Shown: positions 29,676-37,254 of the stretch, one piece after another
Layout: each line of letters starts with the position of its first letter
Position numbering within the stretch: the stretch's first letter is position 1
From: Vicinamibacterales bacterium
GTDB taxonomy: Bacteria; Acidobacteriota; Vicinamibacteria; Vicinamibacterales; UBA823
Assembly (NCBI GenBank): GCA_036012125.1
Contig: DASCOS010000035.1
Location: forward strand, 1 to 64,000
Reading direction: 5' to 3'
DNA: 64,000 nucleotides
The notes under the pieces: generated by a model
Databases searched by the model: none
Told to the model about the DNA's origin: nothing
The model's input: the letters and a program-made list of their open reading frames with translations, nothing else
Position numbers and translations under genes: made by a program

Positions 29676-30116
29676 TTACTCCGATGCCAGTATCCATCCA
29701 CGCAGTTCCCCGCCAGGATTTCCCTCTGTATGTATCTGGATGTAATAGGAGCCTTCCAGTAGAGCTTGGACCTCTTCGTCCGTGAGGTGCACGCTGCCGC
29801 CTAGGACCCCGGTGGAACCTTTACTGACGGTCAACTGAAAAGCGATCGACCCCCGTTGACCTGCATGGCCCTGATGCACGTGCGCCGCAATGGCAGCAGA
29901 ACTCATTCCCTCGAAACTGCCTGTCATAAACAGGCTGTTCTCGACCAGCACGGCACGAACGGCGCCGATACCTGAGGTGGTTTGTGCTGCTCGAGCATCG
30001 ATCGGCACGACTGAAAGTCTCGCAGAAAACGTGTCGCCGGCTTGGGCAAGGATGTGTGTCGATCCAAATACCGCCCATATGCACGCTACTAGCGTGACGG
30101 TGCTGGCTCGTGTCAT
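29676..30116 (-). CDS. Exported CHRD-domain protein
   Basis: A 146-residue protein with a signal peptide (about 1-25) and one CHRD domain, the beta-rich module first described in chordin. Typical motifs are AAHVHQGHAGQRG near 78-89 and the C-terminal YYIQIHTEGNPGGELRGWI. A longer in-frame reading exists upstream, but GAGAGGAAATGCG before ATG 30116 and the signal sequence fix this start. It sits between an M14 peptidase and the PQQ dehydrogenase on the same strand. The molecular role of bacterial CHRD proteins is not established. Confidence 0.85.
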   Translation of the reverse strand: MTRASTVTLVACIWAVFGSTHILAQAGDTFSARLSVVPIDARAAQTTSGIGAVRAVLVENSLFMTGSFEGMSSAAIAAHVHQGHAGQRGSIAFQLTVSKGSTGVLGGSVHLTDEEVQALLEGSYYIQIHTEGNPGGELRGWILASE

Positions 30117-30174
30117 CGCATTTCCTCTCGTTTCATATTTCGCAAAACCGCTTTTCAGTGAGAAGCTGCCGCCC

Positions 30175-32796
30175 CTACCGTGCCGTTGCTTGATAGAGGA
30201 TCGCATTGAACAGAATACGGAACGAGCTAAAGGGCTGTCCGCGCCACTGCGGTCTAAAGCCAAGGAGCACAATATGTCCGTTGCCGTGTCGCACATCGAC
30301 GGCCGCAGCGTGGTCGTGCAGGTGATCTTCACCGAGCAGGTATCCTGACAGTAGTGGCGAGCCGGTCGAGGCATACCGCGCGAGGATCTTGCCTTCGAAG
30401 CCGTCCAGTGTGGTGAACGCGGGGCTTCGGCTAAAGAACACCGCACTCTGTGGGGCCATGCCGGCCGTGACCGGATGCAAGGTGTCGATTTCGACCTCGA
30501 GGAGCGAACCGCCGGCAAAGAACTCCGTCCGTGACAGTCCAGCGATCACGTTCTTCACGGGCAGATGCAGCGCCTCGATGGCGAAGTCGCTTGCGCTGTT
30601 CAGGCAAACGAGCGTGCCACCATCACGCACGAACCGGTCAATCGCGCGGACGCCCTCTAGGCCGATCCCACCGGCGTAGCGCGGGGGTACGACACCGTCC
30701 GAAAATCCGTCGATGATCGGAGTGCGCCCAGGGTCAGTCAGGATGATGACATCGTACCGCGTGCCGAGGTCGTCCGATCGGATGTCGACATTCCGTATAT
30801 TCGTGAAATCAAATTCGAAACGCTCGAGCACCCAGCGCGTCCAGCCTTCATCCATACTTGGTACCCACGGACGGTGAAGACCAATCGCTGGCGGTGAGAG
30901 CGGAGCCCCTGACGGTGACGTGGCCGTCGCGCTGAGACGGAGGTCGGTCATAGTTTCGCGCGCGTCGCGGCTGAGTTGAGAGAGAATGAAAGATGCCCCG
31001 GAATCATCCTGGCGCAACCGAACCTCTCCGCCCGATCGCCATACTTGGTTGATAGCGCGGTAGGTGTTGAGGTGAGCCGCGTTAAGGGCAAAGGGGCCGT
31101 CGTTGGGGATGCCACCGGCGATCGGAACGAGGCCGGCGGCCACGGAGTTTGTATCGAATCCTACACCGGGGACGCTGTCGAACGGCGCGGCATCCTTGTT
31201 TGTTTCACCGTCACGCCAATCGACCACAGGACCTTCAACGAGGGTCATTACTGACCGCACCACATCCGTGAGCGGAGAGCGTGCCTCGACCACGCGAACA
31301 TCCATTTGCTTCGGCAGCGTCCAGCCTGCAGCATCATAGGGTTGGTCGAGTGGCCCATCAGGGAATTCGCGGAGGTCTGGGTAGGTCTGAACCTCAAGCA
31401 CTTGACGCACCAGCTCGGCGAACTCCTGGTTCATCGGAATGACCCATGTGCCGGGTTCATAGGTCATTTCTTCGAACGTGACGGCGGCTCGAAGCTCGTA
31501 GACCCGAATGCCGTTGAAGGCCAGTCGGCGGAGCAGTTCCACTGGCGCCATCGGGTCGCGCTGCGCGCGGGGCACGAAGTATGCGAACGGCGGCTCGGAC
31601 TCATATTTCGCGATCGTGTCACGTCCGGCCTGATATCTGTTGTAGAGCAAGTCGTCCTTGTACTTGGCGGCAAAATCTAGCACCGACAGCGACGCGGTTT
31701 CCATATATTCGACCGCGTCGCGAAGTCGCCACCAGCCGCCGCGCCACGGGCTGGGGTAGAGCGATTCTGGGCGCAGCGTGCGCCGCCGTTCAGGAAAGTC
31801 CTGGACCGTGTAGAAGTGAGGCGTGGCGTATCGGTAGAGCGCCGTTTCCGTCCAGAACGATGCGCGGTTCTGCAGCATGGGCAGGTAGTCGACATACCCG
31901 GGATACCAAGCATCGTAGCCGGTACCCATGTGGGTGGCGCCAATCTGACCGCGTTCTTCCAGTCCCTGCGCCATGAGCATGCCAATCGTGTTGACCGTGC
32001 GCGACATCAGGGGGTGCACCCGCAAGCCGATCGGCTCGGCGAACGGTGGAAGCCAGATCCGCGTGGGAAATGGCGAGGATTGGTGCTGTGTGTACACGAT
32101 CTGCGGCTCCCAGTGCTGCAGGGTCCTAGCGATGACGCGAGACTCGATCATGTTAAGCATGTAGGCGTCACGGTTGTTATCGTGGCCGACGTACTTCTGA
32201 TAGAGCGCGGTTAACGGTGCGATTTCATAGGGTGTGCCGACATTGGATTGATACCAGGCGGCTACCATGTTCTGACCGTCAGGATTCAGGGTGGGCCAGA
32301 GCATGAAGATCACGTTATCGAGAATCGTCTGAATTTCCCGGTCATCGGTGCCCGTGAGCAGGTCATAGGCCAGCTGCATCGTGTGTTGGGCCGTGGCGAC
32401 TTCAGTGGAGTGAACGCCGCCGTCGATGTGCACGATCGCCTTGCCCTCGCGCGCAAGCGCTCGAGCCTCGTCGTTGGTCAGGCCCTGCGGGTGCGCTAGC
32501 CGATGTGCGATCGTCCGATAGCGTTCGAGGTTCGCGAGGTTGTTGGAGGACGAAATGAGCGCCAGATAAAAGGGGCGTCCGAAAGATGTTTCGCCGACGT
32601 GGACCAGTGTCAACTGGTCGGTGGCTGCGTCGAGCCGTTCGAAGTAGGCGATCGAGTCATCATACGAAGCTAGGTGTAAATCGGCGCCGACGCTAAATCC
32701 AAGCACGGACTCTGGCGTTGGAATCTGCGCAATCGCTGGGATTGTCCACGCCATCAGTCCCAGCACGCAACCCCACACAGACAGCGCTCGTCTCAT
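30175..32796 (-). CDS. Exported M14-family zinc carboxypeptidase-like protein
   Basis: An 873-residue protein. A signal peptide (about 1-23) is followed by a peptidase M14 domain: the zinc motif H129-S-T-E132 lies in HIDGGVHSTEV, and a later QHQSSPFPTRIW may supply the third ligand. The C-terminal half (from about residue 500) contains a glutamine-amidotransferase-like Rossmann segment with VIILTDPGRTPI and FVRDGGTLVCLNS, seen in long M14 relatives. GAGGAG precedes the chosen ATG; the longer reading adds 15 residues. It probably trims exported peptides. tRNA-Arg(TCT) lies 58 bases upstream. Confidence 0.87.
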   Translation of the reverse strand: MRRALSVWGCVLGLMAWTIPAIAQIPTPESVLGFSVGADLHLASYDDSIAYFERLDAATDQLTLVHVGETSFGRPFYLALISSSNNLANLERYRTIAHRLAHPQGLTNDEARALAREGKAIVHIDGGVHSTEVATAQHTMQLAYDLLTGTDDREIQTILDNVIFMLWPTLNPDGQNMVAAWYQSNVGTPYEIAPLTALYQKYVGHDNNRDAYMLNMIESRVIARTLQHWEPQIVYTQHQSSPFPTRIWLPPFAEPIGLRVHPLMSRTVNTIGMLMAQGLEERGQIGATHMGTGYDAWYPGYVDYLPMLQNRASFWTETALYRYATPHFYTVQDFPERRRTLRPESLYPSPWRGGWWRLRDAVEYMETASLSVLDFAAKYKDDLLYNRYQAGRDTIAKYESEPPFAYFVPRAQRDPMAPVELLRRLAFNGIRVYELRAAVTFEEMTYEPGTWVIPMNQEFAELVRQVLEVQTYPDLREFPDGPLDQPYDAAGWTLPKQMDVRVVEARSPLTDVVRSVMTLVEGPVVDWRDGETNKDAAPFDSVPGVGFDTNSVAAGLVPIAGGIPNDGPFALNAAHLNTYRAINQVWRSGGEVRLRQDDSGASFILSQLSRDARETMTDLRLSATATSPSGAPLSPPAIGLHRPWVPSMDEGWTRWVLERFEFDFTNIRNVDIRSDDLGTRYDVIILTDPGRTPIIDGFSDGVVPPRYAGGIGLEGVRAIDRFVRDGGTLVCLNSASDFAIEALHLPVKNVIAGLSRTEFFAGGSLLEVEIDTLHPVTAGMAPQSAVFFSRSPAFTTLDGFEGKILARYASTGSPLLSGYLLGEDHLHDHAAAVDVRHGNGHIVLLGFRPQWRGQPFSSFRILFNAILYQATAR

Positions 32797-32854
32797 CACG
32801 GTAGACTCCTCGGGTTTATCCGAGCCGTCGCTCCACCTCATTGGCCCGGAATGA

Positions 32855-32931
32855 TGGCGCGCCCGGCAGGATTCGAACCTGCGACCCTCGGCTTAGAAGG
32901 CCGATGCTCTATCCAACTGAGCTACGGGCGC
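32855..32931 (-). tRNA. tRNA-Arg (TCT)
   Basis: Acceptor arms GCGCCCG and CGGGCGC, anticodon stem TCGGC/GCCGA with loop CTTCTAA (anticodon TCT), canonical T-arm and encoded CCA. It is solitary and oriented leftward, ahead of the M14 peptidase gene. Confidence 0.96.
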
Positions 32932-33104
32932 ACTTCTTGCGTCCTCGATCTTACAAGGGACGCCGGAAAACCACCATCTGAGTTACCATATTTTCTCATC
33001 CCGGTTTCGAAGCTCCATTTACTCGATGCCTGACTAATACTTCTGATGTTGGCAACCTGGTGATGAAGCCGCGAGCACAGTCGCACTTGAAACCCGATAC
33101 GGTG

Positions 33105-34511
33105 CTAGTTTTCTATCCAGGCAATTAAAGGGCCACGGAACCGCCCCCGCCCACTCGCCAACGGAGGCCAATCTTGGTGTAGCTTGGGTCTCACACTTGA
33201 AGTCCAAGGTAATGCCTGCAGGTCGTTGATTGTCTTACCGGAGGGATCCTTGTCCGGTGAGGTACTGCCGGCCGCTCGTCGATAGAGGACTCTTCCGTGT
33301 TTCGTGTCCCATGCGGTGATGATGGCGTCAAGGTTCATTACCGACGGCCTAGGAATACTGTCATAGCCGTCCGGATGACTCCAGCCGAGGGTGTGCGCCA
33401 ACTCATGCCGGTAAGTTCCAACGTCATCGGTCCACGCCATGTGGACCTCACTGCCCACCATCTCGCCGCTTGAGTAGCTGCAAGAAGCGGCATAGGAATA
33501 ACGACCGCTAAAATCTGTGGTTCCGGCCGTCATGTAAGCGACTTTGATTTTGTTGGGTTGACCACAGGAATCCCGCTCAAGGATTGTCCCTGCAGCGTGG
33601 TCTTTGGTTGCAACACTGATGCCACTCATTACATCGGCTGTTAGTGATGGAATGTCAGAGCCGACCACACTCCGGATAGTCGTCTCAAACTCTGAGGGCG
33701 CGGCGATGTCAGTTGCTTCAAACTTCCTGCAGTGCTTGCCACCACCATCGGTTTCCAGACACTTCATTTCCTTAGTCCAGACCTCCACTGTAGGCGTCGC
33801 AACCCATCGTCGGGTACCCCTGGTTCCCTTGTCACGAAAGACATGATCGAAGAACGCTAAGTCAAAATAGTCTGTGTTGGTAGTGAGAAGATTGCGTCGT
33901 GCGATCGTGAGTGAGGACTGAACCTCGATTTCACTTTCACTTGTATGAAACCCGTTCGCTTGGATAACAACCGGGAAAATGCCTGTCTGTTCGACGGCGA
34001 CCGCAAATCGACCGTTGGCGTCAGACGTCACGGCAGCAGTGTTGCCGATACGCACTACGGCGTTTTCGATCCACCCTTCCTGCAATAAATTTCCAATCCA
34101 TCCGACCACGGTCCTTGTTGGAGTGACCGTAATGCTAACAGACGCGGTCTGTTCCCCATAGGTCGCGGTGATCGTGGTGGTGCCCGGTGCTTTGGCCCTT
34201 ACTTGGTTCCAACCATCCGCAGGGTTCTGACCCGGTTCTATCCCGGCCACAGACACATCATTTGAGACCCATACAACTCCTGTTATGTCAATTTGTGGAA
34301 TCTGCGCAAATGAGCCATCACTGTAGACGGCGGTGGCTGTGAGAGTCGCCTGTTGTCCGATGGCCAGGGTGGTTCTTGACGCGCTCGTAGAGAAACTCGT
34401 GATGGTCTTCTGTGGAGAAACCGGTGTTGGTGCGGTGGGGCTGGCTCCACTGCCTCCTCCACAGGCGGAACAGAGGACCGCGACCGCAATCAGACGGGTG
34501 TGGGGACCCAT
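33105..34511 (-). CDS. Metzincin-type metalloprotease with Ig-like and regulatory domains
   Basis: A 468-residue surface protein. The N-terminus has a hydrophobic signal ending in CSACGGG, a weak lipobox, then a Ser/Thr/Pro linker. Residues about 33-132 resemble a bacterial Ig-like (BIG2) domain, and about 135-205 a carboxypeptidase regulatory-like beta-sandwich. The C-terminal half holds HELAHTLGWSH at 369-379, the HExxHxxGxxH zinc motif of metzincins, followed by SVMNL with M392 as a plausible Met-turn. Together these support a zinc endopeptidase. No propeptide cysteine switch is obvious. The start is chosen at the signal sequence; the longer reading adds 46 residues without signal character. 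Confidence 0.78.
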   Translation of the reverse strand: MGPHTRLIAVAVLCSACGGGSGASPTAPTPVSPQKTITSFSTSASRTTLAIGQQATLTATAVYSDGSFAQIPQIDITGVVWVSNDVSVAGIEPGQNPADGWNQVRAKAPGTTTITATYGEQTASVSITVTPTRTVVGWIGNLLQEGWIENAVVRIGNTAAVTSDANGRFAVAVEQTGIFPVVIQANGFHTSESEIEVQSSLTIARRNLLTTNTDYFDLAFFDHVFRDKGTRGTRRWVATPTVEVWTKEMKCLETDGGGKHCRKFEATDIAAPSEFETTIRSVVGSDIPSLTADVMSGISVATKDHAAGTILERDSCGQPNKIKVAYMTAGTTDFSGRYSYAASCSYSSGEMVGSEVHMAWTDDVGTYRHELAHTLGWSHPDGYDSIPRPSVMNLDAIITAWDTKHGRVLYRRAAGSTSPDKDPSGKTINDLQALPWTSSVRPKLHQDWPPLASGRGRFRGPLIAWIEN

Positions 34512-34605
34512 AAAACGTTTTCCGGTACTTAGCACAATACCGTTTGAGGCTAGGATTCTACCGCTATTAGCTACAGGCCGCGTCGAGGTTACATGGTGCT
34601 TGTGC

Positions 34606-34611
34606 CATAAT
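34606..34611 (+). promoter_or_regulatory. Candidate extended -10 for the SGNH hydrolase gene
   Basis: TGCCATAAT places a TGn extension directly before CATAAT, one mismatch from consensus. Transcription would start near 34618, about 18 bases before the ATG and just before AAGAGGGGG. No good -35 is visible, as is common for extended -10 promoters. Confidence 0.35.
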
Positions 34612-34635
34612 CCCTTGGTTAAGAGGGGGTTTTTC

Positions 34636-35436
34636 ATGCGTTTCAGCATTCTTGCACGTTACCCTTCAAGCGTCGGTCGCCGAGGCTTCCTAGAGCGAAT
34701 GGCGCTTGGTGTCGGTCTAGTGGCGACCTGGCCGCCGGAATTGTCTGAGGGTTCTTCGGGTGGTGGCGTTCAAGGACAGGCTTATTCTCCTGATGCTAAG
34801 GTGGTGGTCTTTCAAGGTGATTCGGTCACCGACGCTGGCCGAAATCGTGACCGAGTCGACCCCAACCATCCTACGGGTCTCGGCAGTGGATATGCGGGCA
34901 TGGCTACAGGTGAATTGCTTGGGAGTGGGCCCGGTAGCCCTTGGCATTGTTATAACCGTGGGGTGAGTGGCGACAAAGTTTTTCAGTTAGCGGCGCGGTG
35001 GCAACAGGATTGTCTAGACCTCAGGCCCGACGTTCTTAGTATCCTCATTGGCGTGAACGATTTCTGGCACACATTGAGCAGCGGGTACGACGGGACAGTG
35101 GGAATCTACGAACGGGACTACCGTGCGCTACTAAACCGGACACGGGCAACGCTGCCGGACGTTACCTTCATCATCGGTGAGCCGTTTGCCGTCACGGGCG
35201 GTACGGCGCTAGCCGATGCGTGGTATCCGGCCTATGCTGACTATCAAGCGGCCGCTAGGCGTGTCGCGGATGACTACGGGGCAGTCTGGATCCCGTATCA
35301 GTCAATCTTCGATGAGGCATTGGAGAAGGCCCCGGTGGATCATTGGTGTCCGGATGGTGTGCATCCGGCGCCTGCGGGAAACTATCTCATGGCCCAGGCC
35401 TGGCTTGACGCGTTCCGGACCGTGGATTCGGACTAG
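34636..35436 (+). CDS. Exported SGNH/GDSL hydrolase
   Basis: A 266-residue esterase/lipase-like enzyme. Twin arginines (R15-R16, GRRGFLE) and a hydrophobic stretch suggest Tat export. SGNH blocks are all present: block I GDSVTDAG with S63, a Gly in SGDKV, block III GVNDFW, and block V DGVHPAPAGN with the catalytic Asp and His. Such enzymes deacetylate polysaccharides or hydrolyse esters. AAGAGGGGG precedes the ATG; a longer in-frame reading runs antisense through the metzincin gene and is discarded. It is divergent from the metzincin gene. Confidence 0.9.
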   Translation: MRFSILARYPSSVGRRGFLERMALGVGLVATWPPELSEGSSGGGVQGQAYSPDAKVVVFQGDSVTDAGRNRDRVDPNHPTGLGSGYAGMATGELLGSGPGSPWHCYNRGVSGDKVFQLAARWQQDCLDLRPDVLSILIGVNDFWHTLSSGYDGTVGIYERDYRALLNRTRATLPDVTFIIGEPFAVTGGTALADAWYPAYADYQAAARRVADDYGAVWIPYQSIFDEALEKAPVDHWCPDGVHPAPAGNYLMAQAWLDAFRTVDSD

Positions 35437-35537
35437 CCCTGTCTCAAGAGGCTTCCGTTGGCTTGGCTAGACCTACGTCATGGATGCATTAGAGTGGATA
35501 CAGGTGCGGTTCCGTTGAAACTAGAGAGCATAGACCG

Positions 35538-36056
35538 ATGGTGACCATTCGAGCGGAGCGAGACGATGACCACCGCGCGGTGTTTGAGTTAAATCAGGAC
35601 GTGTTTGCTACCGACGCAGAAGCACGGTTGGTGGATGCGCTTCGTCGTGAAGCTATTCCGACGATTTCAATGGTTGCTGAGGTCGACGACGCGATTATTG
35701 GCCACATCTTCTTCTCGCCCGTGACAGTAGGAGGCAGGGGAGGAGACCTTCGGATGATGGGTTTGGCGCCGATGGCCGTGCAAGAAAAATTCCAACGGCA
35801 AGGAATCGGACGGCAGCTGGTGGAGAAGGGGCTCAAGACGTGTCAGGAAGCAGGCACGGACCTAGTGTTTGTCCTTGGCCACCCTGATTACTATCCGAAG
35901 GTTGGTTTCCAGCCTGTTGCCTCGCTAGGTTTGCACTACGCCGACCCGAAGCTTGATGTCTGCTTTTTTGTTAAGGAACTGAAAGCCGAAGCACTCCAGG
36001 GCGTGGTGGGCACTGTCGCTTACCATCCAGTGTTCGACCGCGCATTTGAGGTTTGA
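35538..36056 (+). CDS. GNAT-family N-acetyltransferase
   Basis: A 172-residue GNAT acyltransferase of the YhbS-like group. The acetyl-CoA pyrophosphate loop is QEKFQRQGIGRQLVEKG (about residues 82-98), followed by FVLGHPDYYPKVGFQP, a signature of this subgroup. The substrate is not known; relatives may act on small molecules or proteins. It stands about 100 bases after the SGNH gene and converges on a small exported protein. Confidence 0.88.
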   Translation: MVTIRAERDDDHRAVFELNQDVFATDAEARLVDALRREAIPTISMVAEVDDAIIGHIFFSPVTVGGRGGDLRMMGLAPMAVQEKFQRQGIGRQLVEKGLKTCQEAGTDLVFVLGHPDYYPKVGFQPVASLGLHYADPKLDVCFFVKELKAEALQGVVGTVAYHPVFDRAFEV

Positions 36057-36087
36057 AGGATCGCGCGAGGGTTCTCGGCTCCCATCA

Positions 36088-36576
36088 CTACCTCCGATTT
36101 GCCCCACGATGCGCTGAAGCGAGTGTTTCTAAATGGTTCCGTAGCGCATTACGGACATAGTCCTGAAGGTCGTCCACGTCGCTGATTCCAAGTGAGTGTA
36201 CATGCCAGGTGGAAGCCATTACTGTTTCACCATTAGTTAGTCTGGCAGGCTGGAAGAGTTGCAATAAGAGGCTCACAGCGAAGCCGTCGGAGATCCTCGC
36301 TGGATTCAGAGTCACGGAGAGGTAGGTAGTTCCGTTGGACTCTTCGTCGGGTAACGGTTCGATGTCAAGCTGGTCAAGGCGCTCCTCAACGGTATCGCGG
36401 ACGAAGTCGGCATCTACCCCGCGTCGGGCGGCTCCCGGATTTCTTGCCATTGCCACCTCGACTCGTAGTGCCTCGAGTTCTCTCAAGGAATCCTGTGGTG
36501 TCCCAACCTGGGCGACGCTTGAGGAGGCACCCAAGAGAATACCGAAGATTCCGATCGTGACTACTCGACTTTGCAT
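36088..36576 (-). CDS. Exported hypothetical protein
   Basis: A 162-residue protein with a clear signal peptide (hydrophobic 5-18, likely cleavage after SSVAQ/V). The mature part has a helical acidic-basic segment (LRELEALRVEVAMARN), a predicted beta-rich centre (TTYLSVTLNPARI) and an amphipathic C-terminal helix. AAGGAG precedes the ATG. I do not recognise a named family and can assign no function. Confidence 0.6.
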   Translation of the reverse strand: MQSRVVTIGIFGILLGASSSVAQVGTPQDSLRELEALRVEVAMARNPGAARRGVDADFVRDTVEERLDQLDIEPLPDEESNGTTYLSVTLNPARISDGFAVSLLLQLFQPARLTNGETVMASTWHVHSLGISDVDDLQDYVRNALRNHLETLASAHRGANRR

Positions 36577-36953
36577 CTCGACTCCTTGCTAGGCTCCCCG
36601 GGTCGACAGTGCAACGGGAGCCCATTGGCATGCGACGCCAAGGATAATGATACCTACCCTTATAGCTGATGCCAGTTTCCACCGAGAAACTGGTTAGGGC
36701 AAACAACAGCACGTCGCAGGAGGTCTCATGAAGGACGGCAAATCCCATCCGATTACGCTGGAATCGGCCCAGGTGAAATTCTCGGAAGATATGGTTCAAT
36801 AACATGGGCTACCCGATATAAGCAAGGCTGTTCGGTGCTTAATCGACTTCGCTCGAGCTAACCCTGACAAACAGGCCGATATTTTTGCGGAATTCAGGTG
36901 TCACGATTGTTAAGTACATTATTTAATATTATATAAATGTAAGAATTATAAAA
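36577..36953. other. Non-coding stretch upstream of the ilv promoter
   Basis: No convincing gene on either strand. The left part should hold the promoter of the leftward exported protein (a TATCAT near 36649 is possible). The right end (about 36908-36953) is strikingly A/T-rich and abuts the ilv -35 box, where it could act as an UP element. Confidence 0.5.
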
Positions 36954-36981
36954 TTGATAACTACGCTGGTTGCGGTATAAG
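36954..36981 (+). promoter_or_regulatory. sigma70-like promoter of the ilv operon
   Basis: TTGATA (36954-36959), a 16-base spacer and TATAAG (36976-36981): each hexamer is one mismatch from consensus. About 45 bases of A/T-rich DNA lie directly upstream. Transcription would start near 36988, leaving a leader of about 267 bases before ilvD, which contains the attenuator described below. Confidence 0.65.
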
Positions 36982-37019
36982 CTGGGCTCTTGGCTGTGGC
37001 CTACAGGCTACAGACTGCG

Positions 37020-37160
37020 ATGTTTCTTGCCGTTGACTGGTTTCTTGGTTCTCGATGCGATCTGGTGATGTCGCACCCGTCACTCGTGCTGGTTGGGAAC
37101 GAAGTGGTCACTGTTAAGGTCGGCACAGCCGTGTCGGGTGCCACAGATGGGATGATGTAG
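37020..37160 (+). CDS. Candidate Leu/Val-rich leader peptide of the ilv operon
   Basis: An ORF of 46 codons starting about 32 bases after the predicted transcription start. Fourteen residues are Leu or Val, with the dense block SLVLVGNEVVTVKV at codons 21-34; there is no Ile. The TAG stop lies directly after the 5' arm of the antiterminator hairpin, so a ribosome reaching it would mask that arm. No strong ribosome binding site is visible, though an internal ATG at 37068 would give a 30-codon version keeping the Leu/Val block. A hairpin (CTGTGGCC/GGCTACAG, 36994-37013) lies just upstream. Position and composition fit a ribosome-sensing leader; translation is unproven. Confidence 0.55.
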   Translation: MFLAVDWFLGSRCDLVMSHPSLVLVGNEVVTVKVGTAVSGATDGMM

Positions 37161-37199
37161 CCGTTGTCCAGATGAGATTAGAGACTCAGGTCATCATCC
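37150..37199 (+). promoter_or_regulatory. Antiterminator pairing of the ilv attenuator
   Basis: GGATGATG (37150-37157) is exactly complementary to CATCATCC (37192-37199). The second segment is also the 5' arm of the terminator stem, so the two structures exclude each other. The eight perfect pairs here compete with seven pairs plus one G-U in the terminator. The first segment covers the last leader codons. Confidence 0.6.
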
Positions 37200-37222
37200 A
37201 GGAGCGGGTGATGGCCTTTTTT
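37192..37222 (+). terminator. Attenuator terminator hairpin ahead of ilvD
   Basis: CATCATCC, six-base loop AGGAGC, GGGTGATG, then GCC and six T residues (37217-37222). This is an intrinsic terminator 33 bases before ilvD on the coding strand. No rightward gene lies close upstream that would need it, which favours a leader attenuator rather than an end-of-gene terminator. Confidence 0.65.
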
Positions 37223-37254
37223 CGTAATTGTGCCTGCAAGGAATGGGAAATCTG

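Noticed and set aside
34333-34635. Long N-terminal extension of the SGNH hydrolase
   Set aside because: It is antisense to the metzincin gene; AAGAGGGGG and a Tat-like signal fix the start at 34636.
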